Shown: positions 21,584 through 29,299, counted from the first letter of the stretch. The stretch is DNA of 30,361 nt from an uncultured Bacilli bacterium (GCA_947623755.1 CANQHB010000002.1:1-30361); one strand, 5' to 3'. The notes: generated by a model from the sequence alone, not told the origin. Translations and numbers: made by a program.

Positions 21584-22036
21584 ATGAAGAGTTTTGTAGT
21601 TAAAAAAGGAAATAAAAAAATAAAACTTGAGGGGTCTTTACCCAAAATGGAAGGGTTTAAATACCATCCTAAACTGGCTAATAATAGTTTAGAGATTAAA
21701 GAAATAATTATTATTAAAGAAGAATTAATAGATAGTTTAATTACGGCAAGTTTTAATAAAAAATATAAAGAAATCTTAGAGTTTTATTTAAAAATACTTA
21801 GTGATAATAATGAAGATAGTGCGAATGGGAAGTTAATGCGAGCTTTAGATGAAATTGCCCGGTTAAGAAATATCTTAATTAAAAAATATCAAAAAGTATT
21901 GTCAAAGAAGTGTTGTGAGAAATTACTAAAGAAATTAAAAATATTAGAAAATGAAATTCGGATTAAAGTTATTGATTATAAAATGATTTTAGAACAACAA
22001 AAAGTGCCGGAAGTAGAAAAAGGAAAAAGTAGATAA
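21584..22036 (+). CDS. Small basic helical protein of unknown function
   Basis: 150 residues, eight bases after trmD. No family recognised. A beta-like start (MKSFVVKKGNKKIKLEG) is followed by long lysine-rich helices with a coiled-coil look at about 85-140 and a CC pair (KKCCEKLLKKL). The basic, helical make-up and the place behind rimM and trmD suggest an RNA- or ribosome-associated role, but that is only context. There is no clear terminator after it. Confidence 0.5.
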   Translation: MKSFVVKKGNKKIKLEGSLPKMEGFKYHPKLANNSLEIKEIIIIKEELIDSLITASFNKKYKEILEFYLKILSDNNEDSANGKLMRALDEIARLRNILIKKYQKVLSKKCCEKLLKKLKILENEIRIKVIDYKMILEQQKVPEVEKGKSR

Positions 22037-22080
22037 AAGAGTATAATGACTTATTTTTAAATATTTTAGCAAAAAAGTTA

Positions 22081-22109
22081 TTGAACTTAAAGAAAATTTG
22101 TGTTATATA
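22081..22109 (+). promoter_or_regulatory. Promoter of a candidate small RNA
   Basis: TTGAAC (22081-22086), a 17-nt spacer and TATATA (22104-22109). The expected start, near 22116, coincides with the first base of a long closing stem. Confidence 0.5.
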
Positions 22110-22115
22110 TAAAAA

Positions 22116-22216
22116 TGTACAGATTTCTCTTAATTATTTAATTTTGAGTATATAATGATATATCACCAAAAATCTGTGCATTTAAAAGGCTAGTTTGATT
22201 AAGACTAGCCTTATTT
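22116..22216 (+). ncRNA. Candidate small non-coding RNA (three-way junction)
   Basis: About 100 nt with no usable reading frame. TGTACAGATTT (22116-22126) pairs with AAATCTGTGCA (22170-22180) over 11 bp, with one wobble. Inside are two small hairpins: CTC..AATT/AATT..GAG (about 22127-22148) and TATAT-AATG-ATATA (about 22150-22163). A terminator follows at 22186-22212. It lies between a promoter and a terminator, so it looks like an independent RNA gene. It is not SRP RNA, tmRNA or RNase P RNA, and it is short for 6S RNA. The family is unknown. Confidence 0.45.
22186..22216 (+). terminator. Terminator of the candidate small RNA
   Basis: AAGGCTAGT (22186-22194) pairs with ACTAGCCTT (22204-22212) over 9 bp, followed by a weak T-run. 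Confidence 0.6.
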
Positions 22217-22230
22217 AGTTAATTTAAAAA

Positions 22231-22256
22231 AAGTCCTTAGTTAGGACTTATTTTTT
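22231..22256 (-). terminator. Bidirectional terminator downstream of tRNA-Arg
   Basis: AAGTCCT (22231-22237) pairs with AGGACTT (22243-22249). T-runs flank it on both strands. On the minus strand it ends the tRNA-Arg transcript. Confidence 0.75.
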
Positions 22257-22259
22257 AAA

Positions 22260-22336
22260 TGGTGACTCCGGAGCGATTCGAACGCTCGACCGATCGCTTA
22301 GAAGGCGATTGCTCTATCCAGCTGAGCTACGGAGTC
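22260..22336 (-). tRNA. tRNA-Arg (anticodon UCU)
   Basis: A 77-nt cloverleaf including CCA. The acceptor stem is GACTCCG/CGGAGTC, the D-stem GCTC/GAGC, and the anticodon stem ATCGC/GCGAT around loop CTTCTAA (anticodon TCT). The T-arm is GAGCG-TTCGAAT-CGCTC. It reads AGA, the main arginine codon in this AT-rich window. Confidence 0.96.
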
Positions 22337-22356
22337 ATAACTACTGGACGCTTAAC

Positions 22357-22385
22357 ATTATAGCGTATTTTTGAAGATAATTCAA
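22357..22385 (-). promoter_or_regulatory. Promoter of tRNA-Arg
   Basis: On the minus strand, TTGAAT (22385-22380), a 17-nt spacer and TATAAT (22362-22357), 20 nt before the tRNA 5' end. Confidence 0.75.
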
Positions 22386-22439
22386 GCTTTTTCTAATAAT
22401 ATTATGGGAAGTTTAGAAAATAATATGTAAAAATTTTGA

Positions 22440-22468
22440 TTAACAAAAAGATATTTTAGTGGTATAAT
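22440..22468 (+). promoter_or_regulatory. Sigma-A promoter
   Basis: TTAACA (22440-22445), a 17-nt spacer and TATAAT (22463-22468). The ribosome-binding site AAGGAGG follows at 22479-22485. Confidence 0.65.
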
Positions 22469-22489
22469 AGCATTTTACAAGGAGGATTT

Positions 22490-23248
22490 ATGAAGAAAAT
22501 TAAATTACGGAAATTTACAAAGGGAATAAGAAAAGAAATTCCGGTTTATGTAGATTCCCAAAAAGTTGAATTTCAAGAGGGCCTAGCTGTGGTAAAAGGG
22601 CTATGTTTAACAGATGGGAAAAGAGGCGATTATTATGGAACATTGTATGGGGTTATTAATGAAGATTTTGAAGAAGCTTTTGATGATACCATGCTGGGAC
22701 GAAACTTAATGTTTATGGCTTATAATCGGAAAATAGAGAGATTTGGTGATAAGGACTTTGTTGTAAAGGTCCATTGTACCGATGAAGTTTATAAGGAATG
22801 GATGGAATACCGCCATATTAGAGTACAAGAGGGAAAAGCCGTATTAATTAATAATATTGGAAGTTATCAAAAAACGCAAGATAGTAAGGTATTATTAGTA
22901 AATAAAAGTTATTTATATGATATAGAAAAAGGAAAAGTTATTACTCCGGCTTTTACAAGAATGGAAGAAGATAAAGAAAATCCGGGGTTATTTAAAGTCT
23001 TAATGGCTATAACCGGAGATATACAAGTTTTAAATAAACAAATAAAGCCAGTAGATTATGTTTATTTTAAATGTGATAAAGAAAGAATAGTCTCTCCAGT
23101 ATTTTCGGTTATAAGAGGAAAAGTCGATTTACCAGAAGAGTCTTTAAAACTTAAAGATTGGCAAAAGTTAGAAGAGGCTATAAAAGTTACGGGACAAGAC
23201 ATAGAAGATGAATTAGAAGGAAAAGCTAGAACTTTAGAAATAAAGTAA
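22490..23248 (+). CDS. Cytoplasmic protein with WG-like repeats, function unknown
   Basis: 252 residues behind a strong AAGGAGG site. Two segments recall the WG repeat pattern (G-x-A-x-V ... YG-x-I): FQEGLAVVKG with YGTLYGVINEDFEEAFD at about 29-66, and VQEGKAVLINNIGSYQ at about 112-127, followed by VITPAFTRMEED. The protein is otherwise mixed alpha/beta with a helical, acidic C-terminus. There is no signal peptide. It has its own promoter. The WG link is by pattern only, and WG proteins in general have no settled function. Confidence 0.5.
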   Translation: MKKIKLRKFTKGIRKEIPVYVDSQKVEFQEGLAVVKGLCLTDGKRGDYYGTLYGVINEDFEEAFDDTMLGRNLMFMAYNRKIERFGDKDFVVKVHCTDEVYKEWMEYRHIRVQEGKAVLINNIGSYQKTQDSKVLLVNKSYLYDIEKGKVITPAFTRMEEDKENPGLFKVLMAITGDIQVLNKQIKPVDYVYFKCDKERIVSPVFSVIRGKVDLPEESLKLKDWQKLEEAIKVTGQDIEDELEGKARTLEIK

Positions 23249-23257
23249 AGGCTTTTT

Positions 23258-24196
23258 TTATTGGCTTTTAAACGTAGTTATTACTTCATCATCGACTTTA
23301 AAAATAACGTCGCTTACATTATAAGTATCTTTTACCGATAAAGAAATAGAATATTTTACTTCTTCTAAAATGTTTTTGGTAGATAAATCATCAAAGATGG
23401 CATTATTAAAACTTAAAGATATTTGATTTTCTAATTCTTCATAATTTAATAGTTTAACAGAGCTAGCTAAATAACTAATTAAATTAGTTTCATAGATAGG
23501 ACTACTTTTTAATTCTTCAATAATAATTTCAATTTTATTTTGAGAGTTATTATCAATTTTGGTTACGGGTACATAATAAGTTAAGTTATCTTCTTTGCCA
23601 ATATAATAAATAGTAGTTTTAGTTGTATCTTTTAAATTCGTAATATCATAGATTTTATTGATGCCAAAATCTCTTTTGATGGTGTTAGGAAGGCTTATTT
23701 TACTTTGAGGCAAATAATTTAGTTTGGTATTTTCAATAAAAATCATGATTTCTTTGATTTCAGGAATTTCGGTTAAAGTATAGACGAGGGCTTCAATTAG
23801 TTTTTCTTCATCGGGGGCGGGAACATTTAAAAATTCGGGAGAAAAATTGATTTTTAAAAGATTATTTTCTAAACTAAGATTTAAAACTTTGGTATTTTTA
23901 GGAATAATGGCTTTAAAGTTTTTAGGAATATAATCGGATTTCTCACTCCCGATAGTTAAAGACGTAATTAATTCTTGGGCTTTTTCTAAAGGATTAGCAC
24001 TAGAAGTCGCAATATTGGTTCTTATTACATAGTTATCTTTATTAATTAAATAGATGGGGGTGGCATCAATACTAAGATAGCTAGTGGTTTTGGGGATTTG
24101 GAGTTCTTTAGTATCCGGAAAAAAATAAAGAATAGTTACAATAATTAAAGCGAGAGATGAGACCATAATTCTTCGTAAAGCACTTTTTTTTAGCAT
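23258..24196 (-). CDS. gerM: Sporulation protein GerM (two GerMN domains)
   Basis: 312 residues from the ATG at 24196, behind AGGTGA; a longer frame to 24286 runs back through the terminator of gerE. Residues about 9-27 are a membrane anchor (IMVSSLALIIVTILYFFP). Bacillus GerM is a lipoprotein; no lipobox cysteine is seen here. Two GerMN domains follow: about 40-165 (NPLEKAQELITSLTIGS, LLKINFSPEFLN, EALVYTLTEIPEIKEIMIFI) and about 190-305 (TTIYYIGKED, ISLSFNNAIFD, SISLSVKDTYNVSDVIFKVD). In Bacillus, GerM sits in the outer forespore membrane and helps keep the SpoIIIA-SpoIIQ complex in place. gerE lies directly upstream, a pairing that recalls the nearby positions of gerE and gerM in Bacillus. 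A SigE-like promoter precedes it. Confidence 0.88.
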   Translation of the reverse strand: MLKKSALRRIMVSSLALIIVTILYFFPDTKELQIPKTTSYLSIDATPIYLINKDNYVIRTNIATSSANPLEKAQELITSLTIGSEKSDYIPKNFKAIIPKNTKVLNLSLENNLLKINFSPEFLNVPAPDEEKLIEALVYTLTEIPEIKEIMIFIENTKLNYLPQSKISLPNTIKRDFGINKIYDITNLKDTTKTTIYYIGKEDNLTYYVPVTKIDNNSQNKIEIIIEELKSSPIYETNLISYLASSVKLLNYEELENQISLSFNNAIFDDLSTKNILEEVKYSISLSVKDTYNVSDVIFKVDDEVITTFKSQ

Positions 24197-24210
24197 AAAA
24201 TCACCTAATA

Positions 24211-24240
24211 AATATATACGAAAAAAGAAGAAAAGATATG
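24211..24240 (-). promoter_or_regulatory. Possible SigE promoter of gerM
   Basis: On the minus strand, CATATC (24240-24235) and CGTATATATT (24220-24211) are separated by 14 nt, close to the SigE pattern (ATATT-type -35, CATACAAT-type -10). The stretch is AT-rich, so chance matches are possible. Confidence 0.35.
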
Positions 24241-24263
24241 AAAAAAATCTCTCGAATGAGAGA
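24241..24263 (-). terminator. Terminator between gerE and gerM
   Basis: On the minus strand, TCTCTC, loop ATTC, GAGAGA, then a T-run. It lies seven bases after the gerE stop. Confidence 0.8.
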
Positions 24264-24269
24264 CTTATT

Positions 24270-24476
24270 TTAAATTGTAATTTCACCTAACTTTAAGAGT
24301 TCAACCACAGCACTAGCTCGACCTTTTACTTCTAGTTTTTGCATAGCATTAGATATATGGTTACGGACAGTTTTTTCACTAATGTTTAAGGCAGTAGCTA
24401 TTTCTTTGGTAGATTTATTTTTAACAAGTAAATTAAAGATTTCTTGTTCTCTTTTAGTTAAAATACTTCTTTTCAA
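24270..24476 (-). CDS. gerE: GerE, LuxR-type late mother-cell sporulation regulator
   Basis: 68 residues from a TTG start, with AAAGGA ten bases upstream. The whole protein is one LuxR/GerE helix-turn-helix domain: LTKREQEIFNLLVKNKSTKEIA, then ISEKTVRNHISNAMQKLEVKG and AVVELLKLGEI. From memory this is extremely close to Bacillus GerE (74 residues) along its length, including the recognition helix. GerE acts as a repressor or activator of SigK-dependent coat genes in the mother cell late in sporulation. No receiver domain is present, as expected. Upstream is a SigK-like promoter (24515-24542). Presence of GerE strongly suggests a real sporulation cascade in this lineage. Confidence 0.93.
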   Translation of the reverse strand: MKRSILTKREQEIFNLLVKNKSTKEIATALNISEKTVRNHISNAMQKLEVKGRASAVVELLKLGEITI

Positions 24477-24514
24477 CGTGTACCATTCCTTTCATATCTT
24501 TGATACATCTAGTG

Positions 24515-24542
24515 TATTTTATGAATGGTACCGAAATTTGGT
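24515..24542 (-). promoter_or_regulatory. SigK-like promoter of gerE
   Basis: On the minus strand, ACC (24542-24540), a 16-nt spacer and CATAAAATA (24523-24515). This matches the SigK pattern AC, 16-17 nt, CATAnnnTA. In Bacillus gerE is transcribed by SigK. Confidence 0.5.
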
Positions 24543-24554
24543 TAAATAATGAGC

Positions 24555-25052
24555 CTAATTATCAAATTTAATTGTGATATATTTATTTTCTTCATATAAA
24601 TCTTGAATGGCTCTTATGATGGTATTAGCAAGAGCAGTGTTATGTTCTTGAGAAGAAATCGTAACTTTAATGTTGTTGCCATCTATTTGGACATAAGAGT
24701 CTAGTTTAAATTGTTCTTTGATAATCTTTTCAATTTGTTCTTTGGAGGCAGAATTTTTTTGAAGGTTTTGTAGTTCTTCATAAGCTTTATTTTTTTCTTC
24801 AAGAGAAGAAGAATTGTTTAATAAAACATTTTCTAATTCCGTCATTTTGGCAACAAGCGCTTCTTCATCGGCGACTTTTAAGGCTACAATGGTGTTACTT
24901 TGGTTAGAGACCACAGTCGCCGAATTATCCGTTACAGCTGGTTCTTTGTTTAGGGTAGATAAAGTATCTTCCCCCATCGTTAAGTAGTAAATACTTAAAA
25001 CCATTATTAAAGAAAAAAGGGTTAAAAACCATAAATTTTGTTTATTTATCAT
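24555..25052 (-). CDS. spoIIIAH: SpoIIIAH-like forespore-mother cell channel protein
   Basis: 165 residues, with AAAGGA upstream of the ATG. The start MINKQNLWFLTLFSLIMVLSIYYLTM, with a membrane helix at about 8-26, is the typical SpoIIIAH N-terminus. A linker and a coiled-coil stretch (about 65-105) precede a YscJ/FliF-like ring-building domain at about 105-165 (KIIKEQFKLDSYVQIDGNNIKVTI, ending ITIKFDN). SpoIIIAH in the mother-cell membrane pairs with SpoIIQ across the forespore membranes. It is alone here: no spoIIIAA-AG genes precede it, and the upstream gene is on the other strand. A SigE-like promoter lies upstream. Confidence 0.85.
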   Translation of the reverse strand: MINKQNLWFLTLFSLIMVLSIYYLTMGEDTLSTLNKEPAVTDNSATVVSNQSNTIVALKVADEEALVAKMTELENVLLNNSSSLEEKNKAYEELQNLQKNSASKEQIEKIIKEQFKLDSYVQIDGNNIKVTISSQEHNTALANTIIRAIQDLYEENKYITIKFDN

Positions 25053-25077
25053 AGGATTTTCCTTTCATTTATACTAA

Positions 25078-25105
25078 AATATATGTGACAGTTAAGGAAA
25101 TATGT
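25078..25105 (-). promoter_or_regulatory. SigE-like promoter of spoIIIAH
   Basis: On the minus strand, ACATATT (25105-25099), a 13-nt spacer and CATATATT (25085-25078), close to the SigE consensus (mATATT and CATACAnT). It lies 26 nt upstream of the start codon. Confidence 0.5.
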
Positions 25106-25157
25106 TAAAAGTGTAGTTTATTTTTTTAAATTTTGATATAATGAAATAGAGGTTATT

Positions 25158-25919
25158 ATGAAATATATATTAGTTTATAGTTATTTAATATTTTTAATAT
25201 GTAGTGTCGTGGGCTATTTTATGGAAGTTCTATGGATTTATATTGGAACTAAAAAAATAGTCAATCGTGGATTTTTATGTGGGCCAGTTATTCCAATCTA
25301 TGGGATAGGGGCGTTGTTAATTTTGTTTTGTTTGTTGAGGTATTATGATGACCCGGTCGTCGTTTTTGTGTTTGGAATAATTATAACTAGTAGTTTGGAG
25401 TATTTTACGTCGTTTATTTTAGAAAAGATATTTCATAATAAATGGTGGGATTATAGTAAACAAAGATATAATCTAAATGGAAGAATATGTCTTCGAAATT
25501 CGTTTGCTTTTGGGGTACTTTCGCTTGTAATTATATATTTTGTAGTGCCAATGTTTGGAATGCTATTTAGTTTATTTTCCTTTAAAGTCTGGCTAGTGAT
25601 TGCTATAGTTACCTTTATACTTTTGGTTTTAGATATTATTTATTCGGTAGTTATTGCTTATAATTTAAGAAATAGAATTATTATTGTGGAAGAATTAAAA
25701 AATGAAAAGATTTCGTTAATACCAATAATTTTTGAAAAGAAATTAAAAGAATCTATTGAAGGATTTAAAGCATTTCCAAATAGATTATTAAAGGCTTTCC
25801 CCGATTTAGAGCAAAATTATCATTCTTCTTTTGAAATAATGAAAAATTATCGAAAACAATTAGCTTTAAAGAAGAAAGAAATGAAATTAGAAAAGAAAAA
25901 TAATAAGAAGAAGAAATAA
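25158..25919 (+). CDS. CmpB-type putative ABC transporter permease (PF06541-like)
   Basis: 253 residues. Four to five membrane helices fill about residues 5-175. The family pattern is visible in SVVGYFMEVLWIYIGTKKIVNRGFLCGPVIPIYGIGAL, then SLEYFTSFILEKIFHNKWWDYS and NLNGRICLRNSFAFGVL. This is the CmpB/DUF1113 family, named as putative ABC permeases without good functional data. A long basic, lysine-rich cytoplasmic tail follows (about 200-253). An extended -10 (TGATATAAT, 25134-25142) lies just upstream, and GAGG precedes the ATG. A terminator overlaps its end, separating it from lepA. Confidence 0.85.
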   Translation: MKYILVYSYLIFLICSVVGYFMEVLWIYIGTKKIVNRGFLCGPVIPIYGIGALLILFCLLRYYDDPVVVFVFGIIITSSLEYFTSFILEKIFHNKWWDYSKQRYNLNGRICLRNSFAFGVLSLVIIYFVVPMFGMLFSLFSFKVWLVIAIVTFILLVLDIIYSVVIAYNLRNRIIIVEELKNEKISLIPIIFEKKLKESIEGFKAFPNRLLKAFPDLEQNYHSSFEIMKNYRKQLALKKKEMKLEKKNNKKKK

Positions 25920-25940
25920 AGTTGGACTTTATTCTTTTTT
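25911..25940 (+). terminator. Terminator between the CmpB-like gene and lepA
   Basis: AAGAA and TAAAGT pair with ACTTTATTCTT around a TGG loop (stem 25911-25922 with 25926-25936), then Ts. A TATAAT at 25951-25956 behind it may serve lepA, but I see no good -35. Confidence 0.7.
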
Positions 25941-25973
25941 GTTTTTAAGTTATAATAGAGATGGTGAATTTGA

Positions 25974-27770
25974 ATGAAAAAAGAAAACATTCGAAATTTT
26001 TCAATAATTGCTCATATAGACCATGGTAAAAGTACCTTAGCGGATAGAATTTTAGAATATACCCATGCGATTGATAAAAGAGAAATGAAAGAACAAGTTT
26101 TAGATAGCATGGATTTAGAGCGAGAAAGAGGCATTACCATTAAGCTTAATGCCGTCGAGTTACACACAAACTATAAGGGAGAAGAATATATTTTAAATTT
26201 AATTGATACCCCTGGGCATGTCGATTTTTCGTATGAAGTATCAAGAAGTTTAGCGGCTTGTGAAGGGGCTATTTTAGTCGTGGACGCAACGCAAGGAATA
26301 GAAGCGCAAACAATTGCTAATTTATATTTAGCTTTAAATAATGATTTAAAAATTATTCCGGTTATAAATAAAATTGATTTACCTAATGCCAATGTCGAGA
26401 AAGTAACTAAAGAATTAGAAAATGTTTTTGGCTTTCAAAAAGACGAAATTATTTTATGTAGTGGAAAGACCGGAGAAGGGGTACCAACCTTAATTACCGA
26501 GATTATAAAAAGAATACCGGCGCCGAAAGAATATCCGACTGATAAGGTAAAAGCATTGATTTTTGATAGTCGATATGACGCTTATCGGGGAGTCGTGGCA
26601 TTAGTTAAAGTTGTAAGTGGTGAACTTAAAATAAAAGATAAAATTCACATGATGGCAACCGAGGCTGATTTTGAAATTAATGAATTAGGAGTAAATACAC
26701 CGAAAGAAGTAAAAAAAGAAGTATTACAAGCGGGTGAAGTAGGATTTATTTGTGCTAGTATTAAAGATATTGATAAAGTCCAGGTGGGGGATACCATTAC
26801 CTTAACGGATAATCCGGCTAAAGAAGCCATAAAAGGATATCAACCAATGAAACCAATGGTTTATTCTGGCTTATTTCCAGTGGAACCTAATCGATTTGAA
26901 GATTTAAAAGAAGCTTTAGAAAAATTAAAACTTAATGACGCGGCTTTAACATTTGAAGCAGAAACCTCCGACGCGTTAGGCTTTGGTTTTCGAACAGGAT
27001 TTTTAGGCTTATTACATATGGACGTTATTATGAGTCGGATTGAAAGAGAATTTAATCTAGATATAATTGCAACTAGTCCGAGTGTTATTTATGAAGTTTT
27101 AAAAACAAATGGCGAAGTCGAAATGATTGATTCTCCTAATCAAATGCCGGATAGAGCCCTTATTAGTTCGATTAAAGAGCCATATATTTATACGAATATA
27201 ATTGTGCCAAGCGAATATATTGGGGCAATTATGGAGTTATGCCAAGATAAAAGAGGCACATATAAATCAATGGAATATATTGATGAAGCCAGAGTAAATA
27301 TTCATTATGAAATACCATTATCAGAGATTGTTTATGATTTTTTTGATAAACTTAAAAGTTATACGAAAGGATATGCTTCTTTTGATTATGAAATTAAAGG
27401 CTATAAAGAGGCAGATTTAGTAAAAATGGATATTTTACTTAATGGGAAAGTGGTCGACGCTTTATCAATGATTGTGCATAAAGATTTTGCTTATCAAAGA
27501 GGAAGAAGTATCGTTAGTAAATTACGAGAATTAATTCCAAGACAAATGTTTGAATTACCAGTTCAGGCCAGTGTGGGGTCCAAAGTAATTGCTAGAGAAA
27601 CCATTAGTGCTATGCGAAAAAATGTTTTAGCAAAGTGTTATGGAGGAGACGTAAGTCGGAAACGGAAACTGTTAGAAAAACAAAAAGAAGGTAAGAAAAA
27701 AATGAAAACGATTGGCTCAGTGGAAGTACCAAAAGAAGCTTTTTTAGCTATATTAAGCGGAGAAGAATAA
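25974..27770 (+). CDS. lepA: Elongation factor 4 (LepA)
   Basis: 598 residues, the normal length. GTPase motifs are AHIDHGKST (13-21), DTPGHVD (78-84) and NKID (132-135). After domain II come the LepA-specific parts: GFGFRTGFLGLLHMDVIMSR, and the C-terminal domain with FELPVQASVGSKVIARETISAMRKNVLAKCYGGD and RKRKLLEKQKEGKKKMK. LepA is a ribosome-binding translational GTPase linked to back-translocation, initiation and 30S assembly. hemW is two genes downstream, as in many Firmicutes (lepA-hemW), with a SpoIIID-like gene inserted between them. Confidence 0.98.
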   Translation: MKKENIRNFSIIAHIDHGKSTLADRILEYTHAIDKREMKEQVLDSMDLERERGITIKLNAVELHTNYKGEEYILNLIDTPGHVDFSYEVSRSLAACEGAILVVDATQGIEAQTIANLYLALNNDLKIIPVINKIDLPNANVEKVTKELENVFGFQKDEIILCSGKTGEGVPTLITEIIKRIPAPKEYPTDKVKALIFDSRYDAYRGVVALVKVVSGELKIKDKIHMMATEADFEINELGVNTPKEVKKEVLQAGEVGFICASIKDIDKVQVGDTITLTDNPAKEAIKGYQPMKPMVYSGLFPVEPNRFEDLKEALEKLKLNDAALTFEAETSDALGFGFRTGFLGLLHMDVIMSRIEREFNLDIIATSPSVIYEVLKTNGEVEMIDSPNQMPDRALISSIKEPYIYTNIIVPSEYIGAIMELCQDKRGTYKSMEYIDEARVNIHYEIPLSEIVYDFFDKLKSYTKGYASFDYEIKGYKEADLVKMDILLNGKVVDALSMIVHKDFAYQRGRSIVSKLRELIPRQMFELPVQASVGSKVIARETISAMRKNVLAKCYGGDVSRKRKLLEKQKEGKKKMKTIGSVEVPKEAFLAILSGEE

Positions 27771-27785
27771 AGGAGAGTTAGAGTT

Positions 27786-28193
27786 ATGAAGGATTATATA
27801 AGAGAAATCGCCGAATATATCATTGAAGAACATACAATTTTAGAGGCCGCCAATCATTTTGGAAAGTCCGTTAGTAGTATTAAAAAATATTTAGCAAAAG
27901 TAAGAGATATTAATGATGCAAATTATAATGCCGTACTAGCCGAAAAGTTAAAACTGGCGCAAGAAAAAGTTATTTTAAAAGGAGTAAAAAAAGGGGGAAG
28001 TAAAGGAAAAAGAGGCCGCAACTTAAGTTTAGAGGAAGCTAAAAAATATGCGGAAATTTATATGGGTGGCCTTACATATGAACAGTTAGAAGACTTAACC
28101 AAAATTCCGAAATCAACATTACAAGAGGCAATTAGAGGAATACCCGATAAAGAAATCCAAGAAAGACTTAATCAGTATGTGAGACGAGGTTAG
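27786..28193 (+). CDS. SpoIIID-like DNA-binding protein with a second helix-turn-helix
   Basis: 135 residues, with AGGAGAG before the ATG, 15 nt after lepA. The N-terminal about 45 residues (MKDYIREIAEYIIEEHTILEAANHFGKSVSSIKKYLAKV) follow the pattern of SpoIIID, the small sporulation regulator: YI-x-n-I-IxE, then a helix-turn-helix around AAxxFGxSxSxxKK. The middle is basic and glycine-rich (KKGGSKGKRGRN). Residues about 80-130 contain a second helix-turn-helix (GGLTYEQLEDLTKIPKSTLQEAI). SpoIIID itself is about 93 residues with one HTH plus a basic tail, so this is longer and different. It may be a transcription regulator or a resolvase-type HTH protein. Three bases separate it from hemW. Confidence 0.65.
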   Translation: MKDYIREIAEYIIEEHTILEAANHFGKSVSSIKKYLAKVRDINDANYNAVLAEKLKLAQEKVILKGVKKGGSKGKRGRNLSLEEAKKYAEIYMGGLTYEQLEDLTKIPKSTLQEAIRGIPDKEIQERLNQYVRRG

Positions 28194-28196
28194 ATA

Positions 28197-29288
28197 ATGG
28201 AAAAGATAAAAGCTGTTTATATTCATTTGCCGTTTTGTAATAGTATTTGTTCTTATTGTGATTTTTGTAAAGTAGTTTATAACAATGATTGGGTTAGGCC
28301 CTATTTAAAGAGATTAGAAGAAGAAATTGATAATGCCTATATGGGGGAAGAAATCGAAACTTTATATATTGGGGGAGGAACACCATCTTGTCTTACGATT
28401 GAAGAATTAACCGGTTTATTTAAAATAATTGAAAAATTTAAGAAAGCCCCTAATATTGAATTTACCTTTGAAGCTAATGTTAATGATTTAGAAGAAGATA
28501 AATTAAAGTTTTTATACATGAATGGAGTTAATAGACTAAGTGTCGGAATTGAATCTTTTAATCCGGAAAAACTAAAGTTTATGAACCGCACGGCGGAATT
28601 TAAAGACGTAAAACAAAAAATAGAATTAGCAAGAAAGATTGGTTTTAAGAATATTAATGTAGATTTAATGTATGCAATACCAAATGAAACCGCTAAAATG
28701 TTGCAAAAAGATTTACAATTATTTTTAAAACTAAAACCGGAACATATTAGTACGTATAGTTTGATGATTGAAAAAAATACTTTAGTGGGATTAAATAAAG
28801 TAAAACCGATTGAAGAAGAACGAGACGCTAAAATGTATGAAATTATTTGTAAAACATTAAAAAAGAATGGTTATGTTCATTATGAAGTATCTAATTTTGC
28901 TAAAAAAGGATATCAGTCAAAACATAATTTAACTTATTGGAATAATCAAGAATATTATGGATTTGGATGTGGGGCTAGTGGATTTGTGGAAGCGGTTAGA
29001 TATGAAAATACTAAGAGCTTAACCGAGTATTTAAAAGGTAATTTTATTAGTTCTAAAGCCTTAATGGGAAAAGTAGATAATATGGAAAATGAACTAATAT
29101 TAGGCTTTAGAAAGTTAGAGGGAATAAGTTTAGTAGAGTTTTTTAATAAATATGAAGAAAATATGCAAAATATATTTCCAATTAAACCATTAATTAAAAG
29201 TGGAGAATTAATATTTAAAAATGGTAGAGTATATATTAATCCGAAGAAACTTTATGTAATGAATGAAATTTTAATAAAACTTATTTAA
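28197..29288 (+). CDS. hemW: HemW-like radical SAM haem chaperone
   Basis: 363 residues. The radical SAM cluster motif is Cys14-x3-Cys18-x2-Cys21 (HLPFCNSICSYCDFCK), with the family's extra Cys24. GGGTPS, NRLSVGIESF, the DLMYAIP strand and the HNLTYWNNQEYYGFGCGASG segment are all diagnostic of the HemN/HemW family. True HemN has a different N-terminal extension, which is absent; this is the HemW form that inserts haem into respiratory enzymes and sits next to lepA. No haem genes lie nearby. A bidirectional terminator follows. The overlap-free 3-nt gap to the previous gene suggests co-transcription with lepA. Confidence 0.92.
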   Translation: MEKIKAVYIHLPFCNSICSYCDFCKVVYNNDWVRPYLKRLEEEIDNAYMGEEIETLYIGGGTPSCLTIEELTGLFKIIEKFKKAPNIEFTFEANVNDLEEDKLKFLYMNGVNRLSVGIESFNPEKLKFMNRTAEFKDVKQKIELARKIGFKNINVDLMYAIPNETAKMLQKDLQLFLKLKPEHISTYSLMIEKNTLVGLNKVKPIEEERDAKMYEIICKTLKKNGYVHYEVSNFAKKGYQSKHNLTYWNNQEYYGFGCGASGFVEAVRYENTKSLTEYLKGNFISSKALMGKVDNMENELILGFRKLEGISLVEFFNKYEENMQNIFPIKPLIKSGELIFKNGRVYINPKKLYVMNEILIKLI

Positions 29289-29299
29289 GAATAAAAAAG

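Noticed and set aside
26171..26830. Minus-strand ORFs inside lepA
   Set aside because: lepA is complete and conserved here; these are antisense shadows.
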